NCBI GenBank assembly: GCA_947469885.1
Contig: CANIQT010000003.1
Span: 62,001 to 126,000, forward strand
DNA from: Bacteroidota bacterium
Lineage (GTDB): Bacteria > Bacteroidota > Bacteroidia > 2-12-FULL-35-15
DNA length: 64,000 bases
Direction of reading: 5' to 3'
In this document: piece by piece, positions 17,369 through 25,741 of the stretch
Layout: every line of letters starts with the position of its first letter
How positions within the stretch are numbered: position 1 is the first letter of the stretch
Position numbers and translations under genes: made by a program
Notes under the pieces: generated by a model
Seen by the model: only the letters and a program-made list of their open reading frames with translations
Told to the model about the DNA's origin: nothing
Databases searched by the model: none

Positions 17369-17411
17369 ACAGATTCACAGATTAATTTCTATTTTCAATC
17401 TGTGAATCTGT
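17369..17411. terminator. Perfect 15-bp hairpin between convergent genes
   Basis: ACAGATTCACAGATT (17369-17383) pairs perfectly with AATCTGTGAATCTGT (17397-17411). It lies between the stop codons of two convergent genes and probably terminates both. It is followed by 7-bp-periodic sequence (about 17418-17445). Confidence 0.65.
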
Positions 17412-17446
17412 AGCAAGAATTTTTAATTCATAATTCCTAATTACCC

Positions 17447-18133
17447 TTATCCCGTAACAGTAATAGTAAACACTTCGCTGTATTCGCCAGCGGGTGCACC
17501 TTTGTACATATAAATTGCTCTGTATTTCACAATTTTGGTTTGCCCTGTAGCCGGAAAATCTGTTCTGTCAATAAATCTTGGAGGAGTAGAAATAGTAACT
17601 AAATCCCACTCGCCACCTTTTTCTTTCTCAATCTTTGCTCCCGAATATTTTCCCTTTTTAAATTTAATTTGCGGAAATCCTCCTTCCACTAATTTTACTG
17701 TTAAAACTGGCTTTCCGTCTCCAGGAACAAAAGGAGACGATGGTGCAACTATGCCTAAATCTCTGCCAATGGCAGGAGTATAATTAGGCGACTTTTTGAT
17801 ACGCCCTGCCAAATCGGAAAACCGCTTTTGAATATTACCACTCACCTGAGCAGGCGCTGTATCGGGCTCCGGAGCAGCGGGTATAGTGCCCAACACCACA
17901 ATTCCCTTTCGGGCATTATCCTTGTAAGCTGTTGCCTGGGTTGCAAAATCGCGAAACATAACGAGCCACGAAAGTATAAAAGCAAAAAATAATGCATCGG
18001 CTGTTGCACTATTTTTTTCGGCTGTGGTTACACCCACTGTGGATGAATAGGTAGGTAAACGGTCAGCAAATTGTGTTAATTGCTGACTAAATTTTGTGTC
18101 GTCTTTTTCGATAAATGTTGAATTTGATGCCAT
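17447..18133 (-). CDS. Orphan 228-aa protein, N-terminal helical, C-terminal FN3-like
   Basis: I do not recognise a named family. The N-terminal 75 residues appear helical (SATADALFFAFILSWLVM, then a basic-acidic QATAYKDNARKG). A Pro/Ala linker follows (IPAAPEPDTAPAQVSG). The C-terminal 110 residues look like a fibronectin-III-type sandwich, ending with KIVKYRAIYMYKGAPAGEYS and VFTITV. No signal peptide is evident, as residues 1-20 are polar. The general layout resembles small uncharacterised proteins I recall as common in Bacteroidota. A 21-bp repeat array and an XRE regulator lie directly upstream on the same strand, and the array occupies its promoter region. Confidence 0.7.
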   Translation of the reverse strand: MASNSTFIEKDDTKFSQQLTQFADRLPTYSSTVGVTTAEKNSATADALFFAFILSWLVMFRDFATQATAYKDNARKGIVVLGTIPAAPEPDTAPAQVSGNIQKRFSDLAGRIKKSPNYTPAIGRDLGIVAPSSPFVPGDGKPVLTVKLVEGGFPQIKFKKGKYSGAKIEKEKGGEWDLVTISTPPRFIDRTDFPATGQTKIVKYRAIYMYKGAPAGEYSEVFTITVTG

Positions 18134-18174
18134 AGTAAAATTGTTTTTAATTAATAATTATTGATTTAATTCTT

Positions 18175-18400
18175 CTCTCAATTCATTTTTCTCTTCTCCT
18201 AATTCATTTTATTCTTCTCCAAAATTATTTTTCTCTTCTCCTAATTCATTTTATACTTCTCAAAAATCATTTTATTCTTCTTCTATTTCATTTTACTCTT
18301 CTCCAAAATCATTTTTCTCTTCTCCTAATTCATTTTATTCTTCTCCAAAATCATTTTTCTCTTCTCTTAGTTAATTTTATTCCTTCTACAGTTCAACTTA
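18175..18400 (-). repeat. 21-bp tandem repeat array with a 42-bp higher-order unit
   Basis: About ten 21-bp units fill the space between the XRE gene and the 228-aa gene. Read on the minus strand they alternate between two types, AGAAAAATGATTTTGGAGA and AATAAAATGAATTAGGAGA, so a 42-bp super-unit repeats about four times. Each unit has a purine-rich GGAG or GAGAAG 9 bp before an ATG. T-rich tracts (ATTTT on the plus strand) recur every 21 bp, two helical turns. Units degrade at both ends. Confidence 0.85.
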
Positions 18401-18435
18401 TTCCCCGACAAAATGATTTTATTCCCGAATAATTA

Positions 18436-18678
18436 TTATTTATGTCTGCCTTGTTCTTTGTAAAGTGTATCATAATAAAGATGATAATGCTCCAAATTGT
18501 TCCATAATATTTTTATTAATTTTAATTCTATTTCGTCAGTCAAAGTTGTTTCTCCATTTTCCATTCGGCTAACATATGAAATTGATTTACCAATTTTAAC
18601 CGCAACATCAATTAAATCAAGTTTCAGTTCAATTCTACGTCTCCCCATTAATAGTCCTCTGAAATTTACTTTAGCCAT
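18436..18678 (-). CDS. Small XRE-family helix-turn-helix regulator
   Basis: Eighty-residue DNA-binding protein. The HTH runs over residues 17-60: LKLDLIDVAVKIGKSISYVS is followed by RMENGETTLTDEIELKLIKI, the Cro/CI-type pattern with an invariant-looking RMENGE. Beyond it only a short tail is present, so it has no effector domain. An unusually canonical SD, AGGAG at 18692-18688, precedes the ATG. A perfect 11-bp-arm palindrome upstream (18733-18755) is the likely operator, implying autoregulation. The 21-bp array and the 228-aa gene lie downstream on the same strand and may be co-transcribed. Confidence 0.85.
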   Translation of the reverse strand: MAKVNFRGLLMGRRRIELKLDLIDVAVKIGKSISYVSRMENGETTLTDEIELKLIKILWNNLEHYHLYYDTLYKEQGRHK

Positions 18679-18707
18679 AATTTGATGCTCCTATTATTAA
18701 TTGTTGG

Positions 18708-18755
18708 CAAAATTATTCAGATGCCACAAAAGTCATTTGCAGAATCTGCAAATGA
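18708..18755 (-). promoter_or_regulatory. Probable XRE promoter and palindromic operator
   Basis: TCATTTGCAGA (18733-18743) and TCTGCAAATGA (18745-18755) are perfect inverted repeats around a single A. On the minus strand a -7-like TAATTTTG lies at 18715-18708, so the palindrome would cover the -33 region. This is a typical arrangement for self-repression by a small XRE protein. That the adjacent XRE product binds it is inference. Confidence 0.65.
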
Positions 18756-18892
18756 AAACAAGTAAAATTTAAAAACTGGTGAAAGCCTTTATTTTAGTGG
18801 ATTTTTTTGTTAATAAAACAGAGGTTGTTGTTAATTTAAAAAACAGGGGGAGGGTAAAAAAAGAAAACAAGGGAGGTAATAAAAGGTACTGT

Positions 18893-20797
18893 TTACTTCA
18901 AATCCTTTTCAACAATAAATTTTGCATCCTCATACATTACTTGTTCTATTGGCTGATTTAATTGTTTTGCTTTATCTATCAATTTGTTTTTCCATTCCAT
19001 ATTAGCTTTCATCTTGGAAATAGTATAATCTATTCGTTCCTGCTTTGTAAAATCCTTTGTAAGTTCAGGCTCTATCTTTAACATAAAAATAGCATCTGTT
19101 CTTAGCATTTCGTCTTCGGTAATACTTTGCGCTGCTGCTTTTTGTTTTATCAAATCATACCATTCCTTACTACTCTTCATTAGCATTATTTGCAATTTAA
19201 TTTTTTCTTCAATTTTTTGTCTTTTCGATAATTTCAGTGCATAACTCAGTTTAAAATTTTCGTTTACATCTATATATGCCCAATCGAATTCAAACTTTAA
19301 CAGCGGTGTTAAGGAATCAATTTGTTTTTGTGTAACACCATATCGTTCTAAATTTTTTACATATTTTTTATGAACGAGTAATTTAGTAATTACTGAATCA
19401 TTTTTTCGAATCACAGCTGGAGATTCTGCAATGCTGTATTCCATTCCGGGAGCATACCGGTTAATAAATATTGCCGGGTCGGGATTGTACCAACTTGGAT
19501 AATGAGTTAATACATAATTAGAAATTGGTTTTGGTTTATAACCGCACAAGTCGGTAAAATTATAATAGTCGAAATAGTTCACAATATATATTTGGGAAAG
19601 AATGGCAAGATAAAGCAAAGGGAATTTTATAAACGAATAACGAATCTCCATCAACAAAAAGAAAAAATGAACCAGCATTGCCCCGCCAATATAACAAACA
19701 TAACGGCTTACCACCGCTTGTCCCGAATTCCAGTTATTAATAGTAGCCGCTGCAATAGTCATTAGTATCAATGAAGGGAGTAGTAGCAAGTGCAGTTTGT
19801 CTTTCCAATGTTCTTTTTTAAATATTTTTAAGAAATAAAGCAGAAAGTACAAAAGCAAGACGCCTGGAAATGCCAAAACCATTCCTTGGTTTAAATCGAA
19901 AAACATTCCTATAATTCGTGTAACCGTAATATTATCTGCGCTTGAAGCACCTACATATTTTATTAAGTTAGGTTCGCCAAAATGATAATAGTAGAACACC
20001 GAAGGAATTAAAACTATTATAGAGCTTAAAACTATGTATAGTATGTTTTTGAAATTGAAACCATTTTTAAGCAAAGCAATAATTCCAAGTACAGCCGTAA
20101 GCAATACTATCGGCTGATTTTGCAATGCCGCTATTGAAACAAGTAAAATACCCCAATACAATTTTTGATTTAAAAACAACCAGAGTCCCATGGAAATAAA
20201 ACAAACAGTAAACACTTCCGGATGGCTCCAGTTAATATACCAATAGTTGGTAGAAAAGAAAAACAGAAAACAAAAGCCGGAAATAATAAGCGGATGGCGA
20301 GATGATGTTTTGAAAAAAACAAAACAGGACAATACAATCAATAAAACATTTGTGATATCAAAAATACGAAAAGGATTGAACGGATGAATAGCGCACACTG
20401 CCCTCATCGGAACATTGACAAGCGAATACAACCAGAAATGACAACTATACATTCTTTGCTTTTTATCTGCAAAAAAAGAAAACTCATGGTCCAATAATTT
20501 TTTGTTTGTATCAGCTATATACTTTTGCGCAGCATCATAATCAGGTGCTTTATTATTTCCCTTCCAATCAGCAACGTCAGCAAACTTATTTTTAAATGAT
20601 TCGCAATCGCTCACTTTTACCTCTGGAGTAAAATGGTTAAAGAAAGCCTCGGTAATTAAAGTATATTCCACTCCGTCTCCGGCATTATAAGGCCTCACAT
20701 AAGTAATTCGGAACCACGATAAAACTATTAATAATCCGAGGGTAAATAGTTTTATCCAGTTATGTGTTAAGTAATTTTTTATGTTTTGGAGGTGCAT
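18893..20797 (-). CDS. Polytopic membrane glycosyltransferase-like protein with C-terminal helical repeats
   Basis: The 634-residue product has about eleven hydrophobic helices between residues 15 and 420. An acidic first external loop, RPYNAGDGVEYTLITEAF, is comparable to the loop in the protein at 15342-17351. Residues 420-530 are external. The end holds two copies of a helical module at about 530-579 and 587-634: SSKEWYDLIKQKAAAQSITE and ANMEWKNKLIDKAKQLNQPI, each followed by a DA-containing helix. It lacks the YxWN...DD ending of its neighbours. It follows the next upstream GT by 18 bp, suggesting an operon; sugar transfer is inferred. Confidence 0.7.
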   Translation of the reverse strand: MHLQNIKNYLTHNWIKLFTLGLLIVLSWFRITYVRPYNAGDGVEYTLITEAFFNHFTPEVKVSDCESFKNKFADVADWKGNNKAPDYDAAQKYIADTNKKLLDHEFSFFADKKQRMYSCHFWLYSLVNVPMRAVCAIHPFNPFRIFDITNVLLIVLSCFVFFKTSSRHPLIISGFCFLFFFSTNYWYINWSHPEVFTVCFISMGLWLFLNQKLYWGILLVSIAALQNQPIVLLTAVLGIIALLKNGFNFKNILYIVLSSIIVLIPSVFYYYHFGEPNLIKYVGASSADNITVTRIIGMFFDLNQGMVLAFPGVLLLYFLLYFLKIFKKEHWKDKLHLLLLPSLILMTIAAATINNWNSGQAVVSRYVCYIGGAMLVHFFFLLMEIRYSFIKFPLLYLAILSQIYIVNYFDYYNFTDLCGYKPKPISNYVLTHYPSWYNPDPAIFINRYAPGMEYSIAESPAVIRKNDSVITKLLVHKKYVKNLERYGVTQKQIDSLTPLLKFEFDWAYIDVNENFKLSYALKLSKRQKIEEKIKLQIMLMKSSKEWYDLIKQKAAAQSITEDEMLRTDAIFMLKIEPELTKDFTKQERIDYTISKMKANMEWKNKLIDKAKQLNQPIEQVMYEDAKFIVEKDLK

Positions 20798-20815
20798 AAA
20801 TTGTTTTACATTAAA

Positions 20816-22813
20816 TTAATAAATCTGAATAGTAAAATCGTCAACAAAAATATTTTTCTGGCTTGGATTCCAAAAATATATTTTAACAACTGCATCATTA
20901 GGTAAATTATCCGGAAGCAATGCGTTCATATTAATTTTTTGCCATTGATTAGCTGTAGGTACCATTTCACGAAGAGGAATATTTTTTAAAAAAATAAAAT
21001 CATCGTTTTGCTGCACAGCAATAACCGCCCAACCATCGTTTCCATTTTCAATATTCAAATAAGCTGAAAATTTTACATTCCGTTTAGTTTTCAGCATCTC
21101 CGAAACCGGTTTGACAATACCTAGAGCAAATTGATTTTTATCATTAGTTTGAAAAGAATATTTTCCGGAATATTTTATTTTATCAGTTATATAAATCCTC
21201 ATAGCGCACGAATCAAGATTTTCGCACGAAACTTTATACACATCAACCTCATCATTTGTTTTATTTATTCCATCATACTTTTCAAATAAATCAAATTTAC
21301 TATTTTTATTTATTGATGTAATCTTTACAGGAAAACAATCCAACGTATCACGAATAAATACAGAATATTTTAATCCTCCTTTGATACTAAAATCACATTC
21401 CGTAAAACCCTTTGAGATAAAAAAGGGAACAATCTCTTCGGTGTATCCTTCTACTTGCCCTATTACATTCACATTAATAATTTTAGTGATTCCTGAATAG
21501 TTTAATTTTTCCCATCCTTTTGCTTCTCTGTCCTTTGTCACAAAAACACTTTCTTTAGCCAGCAATTCTTTGGTATGATGATAATCTCTAAAAGCATTAA
21601 TATCATAATAAAAACTAAAATCACCATATGTATAAGAAGGCGAAATATATATCAACGAATTGGGTTCCTTTAATTTTGCAATTTCCGGTATCACTCGTTT
21701 CCAGTCATTGGGTCTTTCTTGTACAACGTTAAAAGAAAGGACAAGCACAATCACTAATGGAGAAAAAAGAAGGATTTTATAAATAGATTTTAAATTTAGC
21801 TGGCTAAAAGAATAAGCGATAAATAAAAATAAACCAAAAAGAGAATAAAGAAAATACCTTGTAACAAACACTGGGGTATATTGAGCAACTGCAAAGTTTA
21901 ATAAAATGGGAAGTAAATAAAGGAACAGAAATATAAAATAATAAGTTGAATTAAAATTGCCCGAAAATATTTTTACCTTTTTATTCAATAGATATAACAG
22001 TAAAAAACAAATAACTACTCCGTTCAGCAAATGGTATAGCATTTCATTACCTAATAAAATATTGGTGTGCCAACGAAATGCAAAATAATCGGGGGTGGTA
22101 TTCCAAAAGCCACCAGTGGTTGGAATATTGGAAAAAGCAATTTTTAACCAGGGAATTAGAACCAGTAATACTAAAACCTGGCTGATGATATAATAAATAG
22201 CAATTTTTTTATTTTTCCTTACATAAAATAATATGCCCAAAAACTGAACTATAAAAATAAATATGGTTAAATAATGTGTAAAAAGAAGTAACAGATTCAT
22301 TAAAAATAAAAAAAAAATATGTTTCTTTTTAGGTGTACTTAATAAATTAAAATAAATATAAAAAGAAGAAATACATAACAACTGAACTAATGCGTATGGG
22401 CGGACTTCAATCGCAAAATATTGTTGTGCATTGGAAAATAAAAAAAGAAGAGAAACAAAAATAGCGGTAGTTTTATCAATAAATTTTTTTGCAAACATAA
22501 ACAGTACTGCAGCAGCCAGAACACTACAAACAACAGAAAGCATTTTTGCAGAAATATCAGAAATTCCAAATTGCATCATCCAGAAATGTAATAATGAAAT
22601 ATGGAGGGGGGGATTTTGGTCCTGTAAAAACTGGGGAATGGCATCACTTATTGTTTGCTGCCCGAAAAACAAACTGTATGGTTCATCTCCGTATAAACTC
22701 TCATAGGATATATGATAGCTTTTTACAAAGAAATTAGCCAAAACAAATAATAACAACCAAACATTAGCACTTACTCTGCCAACTGATTGTTCGATGAAGG
22801 TAATTATTTTCAA
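20816..22813 (-). CDS. GT39-like (PMT/ArnT-type) membrane glycosyltransferase
   Basis: The 665-residue protein begins with a TM helix and the catalytic-type loop SLYGDEPYSLFFGQQT followed by QNPPLHISLLHFW and later AIEVRPYALVQL, the pattern of GT39/PMT_2 enzymes that use polyprenyl-phosphate sugars. About eleven helices precede a periplasmic region, whose C-terminus ends in AVVKIYFWNPSQKNIFVDD, a shared module. The start is a TTG at 22813, sixteen bases past the GT2 stop and in the same frame; no ATG is suitably placed. It probably receives its donor from the adjacent GT2 product, which is inference from gene order. Confidence 0.82.
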   Translation of the reverse strand: MKIITFIEQSVGRVSANVWLLLFVLANFFVKSYHISYESLYGDEPYSLFFGQQTISDAIPQFLQDQNPPLHISLLHFWMMQFGISDISAKMLSVVCSVLAAAVLFMFAKKFIDKTTAIFVSLLFLFSNAQQYFAIEVRPYALVQLLCISSFYIYFNLLSTPKKKHIFFLFLMNLLLLFTHYLTIFIFIVQFLGILFYVRKNKKIAIYYIISQVLVLLVLIPWLKIAFSNIPTTGGFWNTTPDYFAFRWHTNILLGNEMLYHLLNGVVICFLLLYLLNKKVKIFSGNFNSTYYFIFLFLYLLPILLNFAVAQYTPVFVTRYFLYSLFGLFLFIAYSFSQLNLKSIYKILLFSPLVIVLVLSFNVVQERPNDWKRVIPEIAKLKEPNSLIYISPSYTYGDFSFYYDINAFRDYHHTKELLAKESVFVTKDREAKGWEKLNYSGITKIINVNVIGQVEGYTEEIVPFFISKGFTECDFSIKGGLKYSVFIRDTLDCFPVKITSINKNSKFDLFEKYDGINKTNDEVDVYKVSCENLDSCAMRIYITDKIKYSGKYSFQTNDKNQFALGIVKPVSEMLKTKRNVKFSAYLNIENGNDGWAVIAVQQNDDFIFLKNIPLREMVPTANQWQKINMNALLPDNLPNDAVVKIYFWNPSQKNIFVDDFTIQIY

Positions 22814-22828
22814 TCTTCTTGGGTGGTT

Positions 22829-23548
22829 TTAAGAAAACAAATTATACTTAATAATACACCACATTGCCCTAAAACCATCTTTCCATCCAATTTTCTTTCC
22901 TTCTTCATAGGTTCTTCCATAGTAAGAAATACCTACTTCGTAAATTCTTATTTTAGGAACACGAGATATTTTTGCGGTTACTTCAGGTTCGAAACCAAAA
23001 CGGTTTTCTTTAAGTTTAATGCTTTGAATAATTTCTGTTTTAAATAATTTGTAACAAGTTTCCATATCCGACAAATTAAGATTGGTAAACATATTGGAAA
23101 GGTTAGTCAAAAATTTATTTCCAATGGTATGCCAGTAAAATAAAATACGATGCGGCTTACCTCCCATAAATCGGGAACCATACACCACATCAGCAAAATC
23201 ATTAATAATTGGTTTTAATAAAATATTATATTCTTCGGGGTCGTATTCCAAATCAGCATCCTGAATAATTAAATATTCTCCGGTAGCCAGAGAAATTCCT
23301 TTGTGCAATGCCGCTCCTTTTCCCTGATTATATTCCTGATTAAACAATCTTATGTTGTACTCGCTATGCGAAGCAATATATGCATCAATCACTTCCTGAG
23401 TTTTATCCTTCGAACAATCGTTTACAATAATAATTTCTTTTTCAATGTCGTTCAGTAATTTAACGGCAATCACCTTATTTAAAATAAAATGAATGGTTGC
23501 TGCTTCGTTATAAGCAGGAATAATAATGGAAAGTTTATTTATTGCCAT
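22829..23548 (-). CDS. GT2 glycosyltransferase, dolichyl/polyprenyl-phosphate mannose synthase-like
   Basis: The 239-residue GT-A enzyme resembles DPM1: [13 protein letters not shown] at the N-terminus, [40 protein letters not shown], the metal-binding [25 protein letters not shown] and an acceptor-side block [13 protein letters not shown] with [12 protein letters not shown]. It has no C-terminal TM segment. It likely transfers a hexose from a nucleotide sugar to a polyprenyl phosphate, supplying the neighbouring membrane transferases. Located between two of them on the same strand. Confidence 0.9.
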   Translation of the reverse strand: MAINKLSIIIPAYNEAATIHFILNKVIAVKLLNDIEKEIIIVNDCSKDKTQEVIDAYIASHSEYNIRLFNQEYNQGKGAALHKGISLATGEYLIIQDADLEYDPEEYNILLKPIINDFADVVYGSRFMGGKPHRILFYWHTIGNKFLTNLSNMFTNLNLSDMETCYKLFKTEIIQSIKLKENRFGFEPEVTAKISRVPKIRIYEVGISYYGRTYEEGKKIGWKDGFRAMWCIIKYNLFS

Positions 23549-23653
23549 GTTGTAAAAGTTATATACTATTAATCAAAACTAAATTGATTATCGTCAAAAA
23601 TAGAAAAATGATTTGACAGTAATCAGAAAAAATTAAATATTCGTTTTTCAATA

Positions 23654-25738
23654 TTACTTCATTTCCTGAACAAAGTGTATTTCCACATCATCCATAAAAA
23701 TTTGCCTTTTATTTACATTCCATAAATAAATAGAAATAATATCTCCATTCTCTTTTATTTCTGGCAATTCAACAGCACCAGTTACTTTTTCCCATTCAGG
23801 GTTCAGAGGTTTTTCGTTTGTTTTAATTTCGTTCAGTGCTCGCCAAAAAAAAGATTTCCCGCTTTTATGTTGAATACTGATAACAAACTTGGCATCTGAC
23901 TCCGCCATTGTTTCTAGCTTCCAAAAGCTGGTTTTCAGAATAATTCCTTTTTTATTTAGAAGTAAATCGTTAACCGGAAAAGTATAACCATCGCTGAATT
24001 CGTGCAGACTATCGGTAAGTGCAACATTATTTCCCGAATGGGCTCTTTGTGGTGGTTTAATAATATTATTTGAAGACCAGAAATTATTCTGTTGTTCAAA
24101 ATCATTTTTCGAATTCATGATTTCTTTTCCTTCAATGTTTAATAATGTTTCCTTGTTTCGCATCGCAAATGCTGTTGATATACTTGCATTACCAATCATA
24201 ACCGAATACAGTTCCTTTTGGCATGGTTCACCCTCTTCGGGTTTATGACGGTAATCAGTAAAGTAATATTTGCCTTGTTCTGCAGTATCAGTAAAAACAA
24301 TTCGTTGCTCCTGCTCTGGCAATAAGATAGTAGCATTTAATTCTACGGGGTAATCTCTGCTGTAAATAACTATTTTTTGAGAACTGTCTTTCTCAAGTAT
24401 ATGTTCGAGCACCTCTCTGGATGATATTCCCCAATAATCCATTTCAAAATTATTTTTTATTTTTTGCATATCATTTCCCATCGCTTCGTTAAAATACAAA
24501 TGTTCGTACGGATGAATTTTAACCATTTTATAAATAACACCACCCAACGAACAAATCAAAATGAAATTAAATGAATAAAGAATTATTTTTTTGTTTTGAA
24601 AAAACGAATAAACTGATTGAAGTCCATAAACAGAAAGCAAAATAAAAGCCCCATGAATAAAATACAAATGCCTGCCGGTATCAAAAGCTACACTACCGAA
24701 TATAACTATGGCAGACACCGGAACAAAAAACCAAATCAAAATCACTATTTCATTTTTATTTTCTCTTATGAAATAAAAAGGTTTCATAACAAATGTCTTT
24801 AACTGATAAACTGTTCCTATTAAAAACAAAACAGAATAGATTACAGGCACAGAAACAAAAATCCAGAACAATAAATAATGCCTTGGCAAATCGTGTGCGC
24901 GAATATATTTCCCAAAATAAAAAACTTCAGCATTATAAAAATAATTGCTGTTTTCTATTAACGCTGCGATAAAGTGGTGTACAGGATTTATCCACAACAC
25001 AGGCCAGAATAAAATGATGAATCCAATTAGCATTAAAAAAAACAAAAAAATACTTTTTAAATTAAATTCGGGTTTTTTCTTTTTGAATAATGTAAATATT
25101 AATTCCATAAAGAATAACAAACCCGAAATAGCTGGAATAATAATAGCTACTATTCGTATATCAATTGTAAATGCAGCCGTTAAAGCATAAAAAAAGGCTC
25201 TTAGATACGTTTGTCGTTCGTGAAAGAGAATTAAAAAATAAATACTGATAGTAAAAAAAGAAAGAAAAGCAGCATCTTTGGAATTATAAAAAGCATGCGA
25301 AAATATATGTGGACTTAATACATAAAACAAAACTGCAATAAATGCTAGTTTCCAATTTTTGAATAATTTTAACGATAACAAATAAAAAAAGATGGCAGAA
25401 ATGAAAAACAGAAAAAAGGTGGCGAAATGTCGCATAAAATATATTTCTCTTTTCTCAGTTAGATGAAGAGCTTTCTCCACCAACACCAAAACCAATTCAA
25501 ATGCAGGACCGTGGTACTTATCACCACTCTTCAACAATGTTTCTTTTCCTTCATAAAAAATAAAATTATAGTTCACATACCCGTTGCACACTCTTTGAAT
25601 GTTTTCGTCCCATGTCAATCCATAATCTTTATATGCAGCTATACCAACAAACAAAAAGGCACTAAAAAAGAAAAGAACAACCAAACGGTTGTTCTTTTCT
25701 ATCCAACTAAAAAAGTTTTTACTAATCGATAATTGCAT
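23654..25738 (-). CDS. GT39-like membrane glycosyltransferase with C-terminal beta-sandwich
   Basis: The 694-residue polytopic protein has YKDYGLTWDENIQRVCNGYV after the first helix, where the acidic pair DE occupies the GT-C catalytic position, and HAFYNSKDAAFLSFFTISIY later, similar to GT39/dolichyl-phosphate-mannose transferases. About eleven helices run to residue 400, then a periplasmic region. The last 130 residues form the shared module ending in DIISIYLWNVNKRQIFMDD. The gene ends 105 bp before the GT2 gene and starts 3 bp after the scoB stop, so it may be transcribed from the same unit as scoAB. Confidence 0.78.
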   Translation of the reverse strand: MQLSISKNFFSWIEKNNRLVVLFFFSAFLFVGIAAYKDYGLTWDENIQRVCNGYVNYNFIFYEGKETLLKSGDKYHGPAFELVLVLVEKALHLTEKREIYFMRHFATFFLFFISAIFFYLLSLKLFKNWKLAFIAVLFYVLSPHIFSHAFYNSKDAAFLSFFTISIYFLILFHERQTYLRAFFYALTAAFTIDIRIVAIIIPAISGLLFFMELIFTLFKKKKPEFNLKSIFLFFLMLIGFIILFWPVLWINPVHHFIAALIENSNYFYNAEVFYFGKYIRAHDLPRHYLLFWIFVSVPVIYSVLFLIGTVYQLKTFVMKPFYFIRENKNEIVILIWFFVPVSAIVIFGSVAFDTGRHLYFIHGAFILLSVYGLQSVYSFFQNKKIILYSFNFILICSLGGVIYKMVKIHPYEHLYFNEAMGNDMQKIKNNFEMDYWGISSREVLEHILEKDSSQKIVIYSRDYPVELNATILLPEQEQRIVFTDTAEQGKYYFTDYRHKPEEGEPCQKELYSVMIGNASISTAFAMRNKETLLNIEGKEIMNSKNDFEQQNNFWSSNNIIKPPQRAHSGNNVALTDSLHEFSDGYTFPVNDLLLNKKGIILKTSFWKLETMAESDAKFVISIQHKSGKSFFWRALNEIKTNEKPLNPEWEKVTGAVELPEIKENGDIISIYLWNVNKRQIFMDDVEIHFVQEMK

Positions 25739-25741
25739 TTG

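Noticed and set aside
18133-18892. Remnant of an insertion sequence or phage around the XRE gene
   Set aside because: No transposase, integrase, terminal inverted repeats or target duplication was seen.
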